A stretch of 64,000 nt of DNA from CALCTE01 sp045585835 (GTDB lineage: Bacteria; Bacillota; Clostridia; Oscillospirales; CAG-272): the NCBI GenBank assembly GCA_045585835.1, contig JAZMZG010000009.1, forward strand, positions 62,001 to 126,000, in the 5' to 3' direction. Made by a program: the position numbers and the translations under genes. The notes beneath the pieces are model-generated. The model saw only the letters and a program-made list of their open reading frames with translations, made no database searches and was not told the DNA's origin. Below are positions 34,627-44,600 of the stretch, piece after piece. The stretch's first letter is position 1. Each line of letters begins with the position of its first letter.

Positions 34627-35745
34627 ATGGGTAAGAAAACAGAGTTTTTGTATTTGAATGAAAGCGAGATGATCGAAGCGGGCGTCCTCGATTACAATCG
34701 TTGCATGGACGTTGAAGAAGAGGTGTTTCGCCTTTTAAGCACGGGAGATTACGTAATGGGCGGCGACAAGTTCAATTCGCACGGCATTATGATGAAGTTC
34801 CCGAAGGAAAGCCCCTTCCCGAATATGCCCAAGGACGCACCCGACAGACGTTTTATGGCTATGCCTGCGTATGTCGGCGGCCGATTTAACGTAGCGGGAG
34901 AGAAGTGGTACGGCTCAAATATCCTCAATCCCGAAAAAGGCTTGCCTCGTTCAATATTGATGGTAATGCTTAACAATGCGGAAACCGGAGAGCCTATTGC
35001 GCTTATGTCCGGTAACCTCATCAGCTCCGTAAGAACGGGCTGCGTTCCCGGAGTTGCGGTAAGACACCTTGCAAATAAAGATGCAGCGGTTTGCTCTTGT
35101 ATCGGCGCAGGCCCCGTAAGCAAGGCTTGCTTTGAAGCTATCGCACTTGCGGCAAAGAATCTTAAAGAAATCGTGGTTTGCGACATTGTTTTGGAAAAGG
35201 CGGAAGCTTTTGCAAACGAAATGGGAGCAAAGTATGGCTTAAAGGCAAGTGCTACTACCTGTCTTGAGGAAGCGGTAAGGGCGGGCGATATCGTAAGTGT
35301 TGCCGCTTCGCCCGTAAAGCCCATAAAGCTCGAAAACGATTGGCTCAAAGAAGGCTCTTTGCTTATCTTTTCCGGCAGAGGCGGTGTTGACGAGGAATAT
35401 TTCACGTCCTCAAAGGTAATTTGGGATAACAAGAAAATGCACGAGGTCTATTACGACGAGCATATGGCGCTTCCCGCAAACGAAAGATTCATAAACGGTA
35501 TTGCGGTACAGATATACAAGTTTATGTACGAGGGAAAGATTCCGCCCATTACGGAAGGCGTAAGCTTGGGCGACGTTCTTTGCGAGACTGCAAAGGGACG
35601 TACTTCCGAGAAGGAGAGAATCTGCTTTATCGCAAGCGGTATGCCCGTATGGGACGTTGCGTGGGGATTTGACCTTTATAACAATGCACGCGAAAAGGGA
35701 CTTGGCCAAGTTCTCAAGCTTTGGGATGAGCCGTATCTTGCGTAA
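34627..35745 (+). CDS. Tyramine oxidase subunit B-like protein (ornithine cyclodeaminase/mu-crystallin superfamily)
   Basis: A 372-residue protein of the ornithine cyclodeaminase/mu-crystallin fold. Family signatures are FLYLNESEMIEAGVLD, NSHGIMMKFPKESPFPNMP, KWYGSNILNPEKGLPRS, SGNLISSVRTG and a Rossmann motif GAGPVS (160-165). Close homologues are annotated tyramine oxidase subunit B, but the chemistry of this branch is poorly documented. The start at 34627 is spaced 6 bases from GGAGA; the ATG at 34621 abuts that site. No other oxidase subunit is adjacent. With the EamA transporter and MurR/RpiR regulator it forms a small amine or amino-acid metabolite module. Confidence 0.82.
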   Translation: MGKKTEFLYLNESEMIEAGVLDYNRCMDVEEEVFRLLSTGDYVMGGDKFNSHGIMMKFPKESPFPNMPKDAPDRRFMAMPAYVGGRFNVAGEKWYGSNILNPEKGLPRSILMVMLNNAETGEPIALMSGNLISSVRTGCVPGVAVRHLANKDAAVCSCIGAGPVSKACFEAIALAAKNLKEIVVCDIVLEKAEAFANEMGAKYGLKASATTCLEEAVRAGDIVSVAASPVKPIKLENDWLKEGSLLIFSGRGGVDEEYFTSSKVIWDNKKMHEVYYDEHMALPANERFINGIAVQIYKFMYEGKIPPITEGVSLGDVLCETAKGRTSEKERICFIASGMPVWDVAWGFDLYNNAREKGLGQVLKLWDEPYLA

Positions 35746-35754
35746 TTGAATAAT

Positions 35755-35788
35755 AAAAAATTCCTCTCCGAGCGGAGAGGAATTTTTT
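35755..35788. terminator. Bidirectional terminator, copy 3 of the repeated CCTCTCCG hairpin
   Basis: The 16 bp arms (AAAAAATTCCTCTCCG and its complement) are separated by AG. It lies between two convergent genes and has A/T runs on both sides. Confidence 0.87.
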
Positions 35789-35798
35789 GTGCCGTTTA

Positions 35799-37271
35799 TT
35801 ACAATATTATACAAATAAGGCCGCCCGAGCCTTCATTTATGAGTCTTTCGAGTGTTTTTGAGAATTTTGCTCTCGATTCGTCGGGCAAGTGACCGAGCTT
35901 TGCGTGCAAACCCTCGTTTACGAGCTCGTGCAGATTTTTACCGAATATATTTGACTCCCATATTTTTTTCGGGTCTTCCTCAAATTCCTTGAGAAGATAT
36001 TTCACAAGCTCCTCGCTTTGCTTTTCCGTGCCGACTATGGGCGACACCTCGGTTTCTATCTGCGCCTTTATCATGTGTATCGACGGCGCGGACGCGCGAA
36101 GCTTTACTCCGTAGCCGCCGACCTGTCTTACTATCTCGGGCTCTTCGAGGCTCAGATCCTCAACGTCGGGCGTAACTATACCGTAGCCGGTCTCCTTTAC
36201 GCTTTGCAATGCCTCCTCGACCTTTACGAACCTCCTCTTTATATCGGAAAGCTCGCAGACGAGGTTTATCAGTTCACTTTCGTTTTCGACTTGTACGCCG
36301 CAGCTTTCGCTTATGACCTTGTAAAGAAGCTCGTTTTCTATGCTGATGCTTACGGTTGCCGCACCGCAGCCGAGGTCGGTTTGTTCGATTTTTCCTTCCT
36401 TAATATACTCTTGCTCGGCGATAGCGGCAAATGCCTCTTTCACGTCGCCGACCTTGTTTATTTTCTCTGCGCATGAAAGAACGCTTCCGTATACGGCGCT
36501 TTTAAGCCAATGGCCGTCCTCAAGGGAGTTTATCCAAGACGGAAAATTGAGGCGTACCTCTTTTACGGGGAACGAGAACAGAACGGCCGAAAGGATATTA
36601 TTTATATCGTCTGCGGTAAGGCGCATACAGCTTACGGGAATGATCGGAACGCCGTACTCGGCTTCCATATCCTCCTTGGTCTGCTTTACGGATACTGCGC
36701 AGGGGTCGAGGGTGTTGAGTACTACCGCAAAAGGCTTGCCTTGCGCTTTCAGCTCGTTTATAACTCGCTTTTCGCTTTCGACGTAGTTTTCACGGGCGAT
36801 CTCACCTATAGAGCCGTCGGTGGTTACGACGAGTGCGACGGTTGAATGCTCGGTTATAACCTTATATGTGCCAAGCTCTGCCGCCTTTTCAAATTCCATA
36901 GGCTCACTGCTCCAAGGCGTGTTTACCATACGTGCACTGCCGTCCTCGTAGTTACCCAAAGATGTCGGTACGGGATATCCGACACAGTCAATCATTTTCA
37001 CACGGAAGCTTATGCTGTCGCCGATGTCGACCTTTACGGCGTTTGCGGGGATAAATTTCGGCTCGGTGGTCATAACGGTCTTTCCCGAAGCGCTTTGCGG
37101 GAGCTCGTCGACGGTGCGCATTTTATCGTTTGCGTCACGGATATTCGGTATGACCAAGGTCTCCATAAAGCGTTTGATAAGCGTAGATTTTCCCGTTCGT
37201 ACGGGGCCGACGACGCCGATATATATGTCACCGCCCGTACGTAATGCCATATCCGAATAGATGTTTCCCAT
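35799..37271 (-). CDS. spoIVA: Stage IV sporulation protein A (SpoIVA)
   Basis: A 490-residue spore coat morphogenetic ATPase, of full family length. The N-terminal TRAFAC-like GTPase-derived domain has the P-loop GPVRTGKST (22-30), a FMETLVIPNI switch region, and a DCVGYPV motif; the middle domain is alpha/beta; the C-terminus ends GGLICIIL, the segment that in Bacillus contacts SpoVM. The protein polymerises around the forespore to form the coat basement layer. Its presence marks the organism as spore-forming. GGAGG precedes the start, and a sigma-E-type promoter lies about 35-65 bases upstream. Confidence 0.97.
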   Translation of the reverse strand: MGNIYSDMALRTGGDIYIGVVGPVRTGKSTLIKRFMETLVIPNIRDANDKMRTVDELPQSASGKTVMTTEPKFIPANAVKVDIGDSISFRVKMIDCVGYPVPTSLGNYEDGSARMVNTPWSSEPMEFEKAAELGTYKVITEHSTVALVVTTDGSIGEIARENYVESEKRVINELKAQGKPFAVVLNTLDPCAVSVKQTKEDMEAEYGVPIIPVSCMRLTADDINNILSAVLFSFPVKEVRLNFPSWINSLEDGHWLKSAVYGSVLSCAEKINKVGDVKEAFAAIAEQEYIKEGKIEQTDLGCGAATVSISIENELLYKVISESCGVQVENESELINLVCELSDIKRRFVKVEEALQSVKETGYGIVTPDVEDLSLEEPEIVRQVGGYGVKLRASAPSIHMIKAQIETEVSPIVGTEKQSEELVKYLLKEFEEDPKKIWESNIFGKNLHELVNEGLHAKLGHLPDESRAKFSKTLERLINEGSGGLICIIL

Positions 37272-37307
37272 TTATTTTTCCTCCGAAAATATTGTTTTGT
37301 TTGTTAA

Positions 37308-37336
37308 TAATTATGTAGCGTGCGGGTGAAATATGA
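37308..37336 (-). promoter_or_regulatory. Predicted sigma-E promoter of spoIVA
   Basis: On the minus strand TCATATT (a full match to the Bacillus sigma-E -35, KMATATT) is followed after 14 bases by CATAATTA, a partial match to the -10 CATACAHT. The position fits a leader of about 30 bases. The sigma factor assignment rests on the Bacillus consensus. Confidence 0.6.
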
Positions 37337-37480
37337 CAGCTTCGGGCAAATACTTTGCAAATATACGGGCAAGCGAGCATATATTATATGGTAAGAAAGC
37401 GCAAACGGTGAAATGATGCGACGGAAGGGGCATTTTTTAATAAAAAAAACAAAAAAATATATTTTTTATGATTTTATTTG

Positions 37481-37510
37481 TTGACAACGCCATACTTTTG
37501 GTTGTATAAT
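37481..37510 (+). promoter_or_regulatory. Predicted sigma-A promoter of the NUDIX-dut operon
   Basis: A perfect TTGACA and a perfect TATAAT have an 18-base spacer, preceded by A and T tracts. Confidence 0.75.
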
Positions 37511-37595
37511 ATATTCGGAATTATCTACGCTTAATAAATTGGAGTATTGTCTAATTTTATAAAAGAGCGTAATTTGGCAGTGGGGAGAGTGATAT

Positions 37596-38144
37596 ATGAA
37601 TCTTGTTGAAACGTGGGAATCGACGGAGGAGATTTTCGACGGAGTGATTCTCAAAATCAACAGAGATAAGGTGAAGCTTCCAAATGGAGAATATGCCACA
37701 CGGGAAGTAGTACGGCACGTCGGCGCAGTCTGCGTGGTACCGCTTCTTGATGACGGACGGGTGATAATGGAACGGCAGTTTCGATATCCCATGGGTGAGG
37801 TGGTATATGAGATACCTGCGGGCAAGTTGGATTCAAAAAAAGAGGATCCGGAGCTTGCGGCACGCAGAGAGCTTAAAGAGGAGACCGGCTATACGGCCGA
37901 GAAGATGATATACCTCGGACAGTTCTATCCTGCGGCGGCTTATACCGACGAACGACTCAATATGTATGTTGCCACAGGTCTTAAAGCGGGCGATACACAT
38001 TTAGATGACGGGGAGTTTATCAATGTTGAAGCTGTACCCTTGGAAGAGGTAGCCAGGGACGTAGTGGAGGGTAAAATTCCCGACGCCAAGACCCAAGCGG
38101 CAATTATGCGTGTTCTGTATATGAAGGAGCGCGGACTGTTATGA
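37596..38144 (+). CDS. NUDIX hydrolase, ADP-ribose pyrophosphatase-like
   Basis: A 182-residue protein resembling NudF-type ADP-sugar pyrophosphatases. The NUDIX box begins at G76 (GKLDSKKEDPELAARRELKEETGYT in parts: RELKEETGY at 91-99), with one residue more than the consensus between the first Gly and Glu. The preceding MERQFRYP and EIPAGK are typical of the ADP-ribose group. It would hydrolyse ADP-ribose to AMP and ribose 5-phosphate in the cytoplasm. It overlaps dut by four bases. Confidence 0.9.
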   Translation: MNLVETWESTEEIFDGVILKINRDKVKLPNGEYATREVVRHVGAVCVVPLLDDGRVIMERQFRYPMGEVVYEIPAGKLDSKKEDPELAARRELKEETGYTAEKMIYLGQFYPAAAYTDERLNMYVATGLKAGDTHLDDGEFINVEAVPLEEVARDVVEGKIPDAKTQAAIMRVLYMKERGLL

Positions 38145-38572
38145 AAATAGGAATTGCCAAACTTAATGAAAAAGCGATAATCCCAACTCGAGGAAGTGCC
38201 CATGCGGCAGGCTACGATCTGTACGCTTGCCTTGATGGTGACGTAACGATAGAGGCGGGAGGGGTCGCAAAGATCGGAACGGGACTTTCGATAGAGGTTC
38301 CCGAGGGCTATTTCGGAGGCATATTTGCCCGAAGCGGCCTTGCCGTAAAAGAGGGGCTTCGCCCCGCCAACTGCGTTGGAGTTGCGGATTCCGATTACCG
38401 CGGTGAATACATAGTCGCACTATATAATGACTCTGACACCGCAAAGACCGTACATCACGGTGACCGAATCGCACAGCTTTTGGTGCTTCCGTACCTTGAA
38501 TGTGAATTTGAGGAAAAGGAACTCACGAAAACGCAAAGGGGGAGCGGTGGATTCGGCAGTACGGGAAGGTAG
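38141..38572 (+). CDS. dut: dUTP diphosphatase
   Basis: A 143-residue trimeric-type dUTPase with the five motifs in order: AAGYDLYA, FARSGLAVKEGL, GVADSDYRGEY, GDRIAQLLVLP and the C-terminal P-loop-like RGSGGFGSTG. It removes dUTP to keep uracil out of DNA and supplies dUMP. It is translationally coupled to the NUDIX gene, so the pair forms a small nucleotide-housekeeping operon. Confidence 0.95.
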   Translation: MKIGIAKLNEKAIIPTRGSAHAAGYDLYACLDGDVTIEAGGVAKIGTGLSIEVPEGYFGGIFARSGLAVKEGLRPANCVGVADSDYRGEYIVALYNDSDTAKTVHHGDRIAQLLVLPYLECEFEEKELTKTQRGSGGFGSTGR

Positions 38573-38611
38573 CAAGAGCACCTTCAAAATCTCCCGAGAG
38601 GGATGAAAAAG

Positions 38612-38641
38612 TTATTGTTGCCGCAATATGCGGTGTATAAT
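38612..38641 (+). promoter_or_regulatory. Possible promoter of the giant secreted protein gene
   Basis: TATAAT is preceded after 18 bases by TTATTG, a weak -35. It is 20 bases upstream of the start codon. It is the best candidate in the short gap after dut. Confidence 0.3.
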
Positions 38642-38660
38642 AAAAATTAGAAAGGATACT

Positions 38661-41600
38661 ATGATGAAGAGAGTATTATCATTTTTATGCGCAGTAGCGA
38701 TGGTACTTACGATGTGCACCTTCTATATGGGCGAAGCTTTGAGCGTAGCCGCAGAAGAAGAGCAGATTCCTGCTGAAAACGTCGTAGATATCTATAGCTA
38801 CGAAGAATTATTGACAGAAATGGCTAATTCGGATAACGTAGGCAAAACACTTCGTTTTGCAAACGACCTCGAAGCTTCGAAATGGACGTTCGAAGCTGTA
38901 AGCGGCACGGCCGTTACAGGTACGAATACCGAAACGGGTGAAACCGTTACGATAAGTGTTGCAAACGACGACACTTTCGGCACGGCAACAGCCGGCACTT
39001 TGCCCGAGAACACGGCATTCGGTGCAAATCTTGTTGACGGTATCAACATTGACGGTAACACCTATGCTATCAAGGGTCTTGTTGTTACCGGTGAGCAGGC
39101 GGGCAATGTTTGCCTTATCAATACTATCGGTGCAAACAGCACGGTTAAAGACGTAGTTATTGCAGACTCCGTTTTTGCTGTTGCGGGTAAAGTCGTAAGA
39201 CCTCTTGCAAACGATGTTCGCGGTAAGGTAATCGCTTGCGAGACCGAAGCCGACGTTACGGTTGCTTTGAGATGGACGACTTCGGGCGAAGTTAACATCT
39301 CCGGTCTTCTCGGCCAGTTGAGTTCTGACGGTTATGACCCCACTGTTTCAAGCGACACCACCACGCTCACGCTTCAACAAGTTTACGACGCAATTCAAGA
39401 CGGCACGTTTGAGCCTCAGAGCGAAGCTTTCGTAGACGATTGTATAAACAGAGCTTCTGTGTTTGGCTATGCTACGGGCAACGTAATTATGGGCGGTGTA
39501 GCAAACCGTATATATTTCTCCAACGCAACTATCCGTAACAGCACAAACTACGGCGATTTGACTGCTTCTTCCAGTGGTTCTATCGGCGGTATTACGGGTT
39601 ACGTTCAGGTGGGAAGAAACGGTCAGACCATCGGTTACTACAGAAACGTCAACATTATCAACTGTGCAAACTACGGTGACGTTACCGGCGGTACGAATGC
39701 AGCCGGTATAATCGGTGAATCGAACGCTTCGTCCTCGACAGGCGGACAGTACAACGTTGCACTCTGCTATAACGCAGGCGTTATCGGCAAAGGCGAGCAA
39801 TATGGCATTTACGGCTTTAACACAAATCCGTTCGATAAAACCAAAACGGCAGACGGCTACGGCTACGGCGCACGTCTTACGGGCGGTACGGCATTTAACT
39901 TCACTAACATAGTAGCAGATGCTACCGCTCCTCAAGCAGGAACCGATTTGGACTATAAGCTTCCTTATAATTCTGAAGCAAACAGAACCGTAAGCTTCTC
40001 GTATTCACAAATTTTCAAGTCTACAGACGGCGTAAATGTAAGTGAGACTGAGTTCTTCGGAAAAGACAACGTTTGGGAAATACTCAACACAGCTTCCAAA
40101 TATTTCGAAGGCGTAAGACCTTGGAAAAACGGTGCAAACGGCCCCGAAATTAACTACGAGGCAACGAATTCTCCCGTAGAAATAAGCACTATAAACGAAC
40201 TTTACGAAGTGAGAGATATGTTCAACTATTGCTACAACCTCGGCAGCAATATGGAAATCAAGGCTACTCTCACGGCAGATATCGACCTTAACGAAGGCGT
40301 AACCTTCGGCTTTGATGCAGACAAGAATGCAGGCATAGTGAAAAAGGGCGGCACGACCTACTACCTCGGTTACGGTGCCAATACTTTAAGCAGTGCCGAT
40401 GCAGGCTTGTTCTACACCACCTCCGATGGTACTACCTACACGCCTGTTGATGCGGCTACGGTGGGACTTACCTCTTGGACACCCTTTGCTTCTGCTATGT
40501 CGCCTGCAGGTAACTCCGATGCGTCAAGATGCTTTGCCGATAAGGTAACTCTCCGTCTTGACGGTAACGGACACACGATTCACGGCTTATATATCAATAA
40601 CACAACGGCTAACTACGTTGGATTTGCTTCAATAGCAAGCAACGTTCACTTTGCAAACCTTACTCTTGACGGTATTATTTTCCACAGCAAAACGGATTGG
40701 CGTTACGGAGCGGGTGCGTTCATAGGAACGGCTAACACCGACTGTACGATTGTCAATTGCGTAAATAACGTAAACGTTCTTACGTACAATGGCGGCAACT
40801 ACATCGGACCTATAGGCGGCATTGTTGGATGGATGGGCACCACTAATACCAGCAACTTCGTCTACGAACGTATGCCCAACCGTATTTGCAAGGTTATCGG
40901 TTGCGTAAATAACGGTACTATTGCAAACGGTACAAACAGCGCGAACCGTTATTTAGGCGGTATCGTCGGCTTGGTAACGCAAGGCGAGGTTAAGTATTGC
41001 ACTAATACCGGAGACATTGACCTTGCTGTAACCAGCGGTGTCGGAAACAATATTGCCGGCATAGCGGTAGTACAACCCAGCTACAACACCTCATACACCT
41101 TACCCGGCGACTACGTTACGGGAACAGTTCCTCCTTATCAGACGACGATAAGAATTATCGGCAACTCCAACTCCGGGCATATTCCTAATATAGTTTATGA
41201 CGCTGCTGCAGTATTTACTGACCTCGGAAAATTGAGTGACGGTGCATGGTTAGTAACTGCGGAAGGTCCTAAAACAGTTCTTCCCTCCGAAGTAGTTATC
41301 AGTAACAACATTGGTATATGCGATGATACCAATACCGCTAAAATAGTTAGAGATTCTACTGTCGGAACTGCTATTACTTGGACAGACGGAACTATTGAAG
41401 CTGATCTCACAGCTACTCTTGTTAAGGAAAACAACGTATACGTAACAGCAACTGCTGCAACGAGCGCGACTTCCTTAAACAACAATCTTAAGCAAGCATA
41501 TATCAAGGCTGACGGATATGAAATGTTCTATGACTACGATTACTCCAACAAGGGTATTCCTCACGCAGTCAAGATGCCCGAAGGCTTCGTATACACTACT

Positions 41601-44600
41601 GACGGATCCACGAATGCAATCACAGCTATTGAAATCGGCGATGCAGAAGCACTTATGCTCTTAAACGACATCGTTAATGCATTTACGAGCAACGACGCTG
41701 TTGTTGGCGAAGTTGCGGTAACAGACTTGTACGATGCTTATGCTAAGGGCGTTTCTATCGCAGATTACCTCACCGCAGCAAGAAACGGCGCACCTCAGGT
41801 AATTGATAACTCACTTTCGGGCGTTTCGGTTAAGCTCACGGCAGACATTGACCTCGGCGGCGCAAAGTGGCGTCCTCTCGGTGATGACGTTCCTTACTTT
41901 AACGTTGATGACGTTACGACTCCCGCAGCTACGATGGCTCCTACTTATTTCTTTGCAGGTGCTTTTGACGGTAATCATTATACCGTTTCCAACTTTAAGT
42001 TTATAAGAGAGTCCGGCGTAGGCTTCTTCGGCTCTGCAAAGGGCGGCTCGATAACTCGTGTTAAATTCGCAGACGTTAACGTTAACGCAGGTGAATACGC
42101 AGCAATTGCTGTTTGCTTCTCGTCTGAAGCTGTCACCTCAATTACGGTTAAAGAGTCTTGCTCTATAACTGCTACAGGCGGCCACATCGCAGGTATTGCA
42201 GCTCAGCACAACGGACAGCTTGATGACAACGTAAACGGCGCTGACATTACGACCGAAAGCGGTAGCTACATCGGCGGTATTGCAGGTCAATTAGTCAGCG
42301 GTCAGATCAAATACAGCACCAACACCGGTGACATTACGATGAGCGGCGCAGGTCAATTTGTCGGCGGTATCGCAGGCTTTGCGAAGGTTTATGCTTCACT
42401 TGATAGAGACATAAACACGGGTGACGTATACGCACCTAACGCTGAACGTGTCGGCGGTATCATAGGTAGATACGGTTCGAACAACAAGCTTTCGAACTTT
42501 GAAAACAGCGGTGATATCACAGGTAAGAATTTTGTCGGCGGTATTCTCGGATTTAACTCCGAATACGGTGATATAATATTAGAGAACAATAAGAACACAG
42601 GTAACGTAACCGGTACGTCTGCAGTAGGCGGCATCTTCGGATATAGCCGTATGACTCAAGCAACCGGTTGTCAAAATGACGGTACTATCACCGGTAACGG
42701 TGCAACAGGCGCAACAGTAAGCTCCGGTCTCGGAAGCGCATATGGTGTCGGCGGTATCGGCGGTGCTATCAACGCAGGTACGATTTCATCTTGTACCAAC
42801 ACCGGTGCTGTAGACGGCACGAATACGGCTGCAGGTATCGTAGGTTGGACTCAAAATACGGTTACGATTCAAAACTGCACCAATAACGGTGACGTTTACG
42901 ACATCGGTGACGAAACGGCAACTGCTCAGTATATCGCAGGTATTGTCGGTAAAAACGCATCAGCTGTTACGCTTACCGAAAATACGAATACCGGTGACAT
43001 AACGGGCGCATCTCGTGTAGGCGGTATTTTGGCTGTCGCTTCCGAAGTTGCAACGCTTTCGGGCAACACTAACAGCGGTGCGATAAGCGCTACCGGTAAC
43101 TTCGTTGGCGGTATCATGGGACGTAATGATAAGGCCGGCACGACCTTGAACGGTGACTCAAACAGCGGTACCGTAACGGGCGCACAGTACGTCGGCGGTA
43201 TCATAGGTTACGCTAACAGTGCTTCAACGTTCACTAATTGTGTAAACAGCGGTGCTGTAAACGGCTCGACCATGACTGCAGGTATAGTCGGTGTGACTAA
43301 TGCGGCAGTAACGGTAACAGGCGCTGAAAACAGCGGTGCGGTAACGGGTACACAGTATATTGCAGGTATCATAGGTGTGACTAACGTTGCAGGCGTAACG
43401 GTTGAAGAGTCTGTAAACTCCGGCGAAATAAGCGGTGAGACCATTATTGCGGGTATCGTTGCTTACCTCAATGGCGGTACGGCAGAAGCACCTCATACTA
43501 TCGAAAAATGCGAAAATACCGGTACGATCAAGAGCACGAGAGTAAATCCTGAAAACGACAGTGCAAGGGTAACATACATCGCAGGTATCGTTTCAGAGAT
43601 AAACGGTACGGGTGATCAGATTATCCAGAACGTAAACCGTGCGACTATTGACAACGGTACGGATCTTACGTGGGCAGGCGGTATCGTCGGAATGCTCAGA
43701 AGCGGCGGCGCTTTGGTCGAGGGTAACGTAAACTACGGTGACATCATCGCACAGGCGTATGCTTCGGGTATCGTTGCACGTGCTTATTCTGCAAATACGG
43801 CAGATGTCACTGTAATCAGAGGTAACGTAAACTACGGCGATTACACGATTCAATTGTCTTCTTTGGGTAACGGCGGTATCGTTGCAGTTATGAGAAATCC
43901 CGGCGCTACAGAAGTATGCTACAACGTAAACTTCGGTACGACCAACAAAACAGGTTATGCAACCGGCGGCGTTACGGGCGATACGGGTACTGACACAACT
44001 AAGATCAAGACTTCCGTTTACGGTAACATAGACGCTTCAAAGAGCATTGAGGGAGCAATGACGGCAAAAGTTATCGGTGCTTTGGCGAGCGGCTTTGCAA
44101 CGAACAACTATGGCTTGGGAATTTCCACTAATGCTACTTTCATCGATGGCAAGACGGTTACCGAAAATCAGTTCAAGAGCGGACACGTAGCATATATCAT
44201 CAACCATTTGAACTATACGGCAGGTAACTTTGATTCCGAGAGCGAAGAATATCTCTGGAAAGCCGGCACGAATGAAATGGCTCACAAGACAGTAGGCGAA
44301 ACGGCAACCTACTCTGCACCCGTAGGTCTTATTACGACCAACGACTACATGGTACAGGAGATCGGCGTTGACGCTTATCCTCTCCCCAAGTTCGCAGCTC
44401 AAATCATTTATGCTGACAGAGAAGTATCTGCTCCTACGGCAGGCGGTATTTACACGACCGCTCCCGAAGCTCCCGCTACAAGCGGCAACGAGCAGTTCAT
44501 CGGTTTCGTAGATGCAAATAATATGGGTATCGAAAATCCCGTATTCTACAAGGCAGGTCAGGTGCTTGAATCCGAGACATATCTCTATCCCATCATCGTT

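Larger units (their letters stand above)
37272..37595. other. Divergent intergenic region between spoIVA and the NUDIX gene
   Basis: 324 bases without a gene. It holds the sigma-E-type promoter of spoIVA (37308-37336), then about 100 bases with no recognised feature, an A/T-tract stretch (37436-37480) that could act as an UP element, and a sigma-A promoter (37481-37510) with an 85-base leader for the NUDIX gene. Confidence 0.6.

Noticed and set aside
20450..35745. Prophage or integrative element carrying the polysaccharide and tyramine-like modules
   Set aside because: No integrase, transposase, relaxase or attachment duplication was found at the edges; the shared hairpins are terminators and do not by themselves show mobility.
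42240..43900. CRISPR-like or satellite array
   Set aside because: The repeats are in frame, degenerate at third codon positions and vary in spacing, so they are protein repeats of a solenoid and not a CRISPR or DNA satellite.
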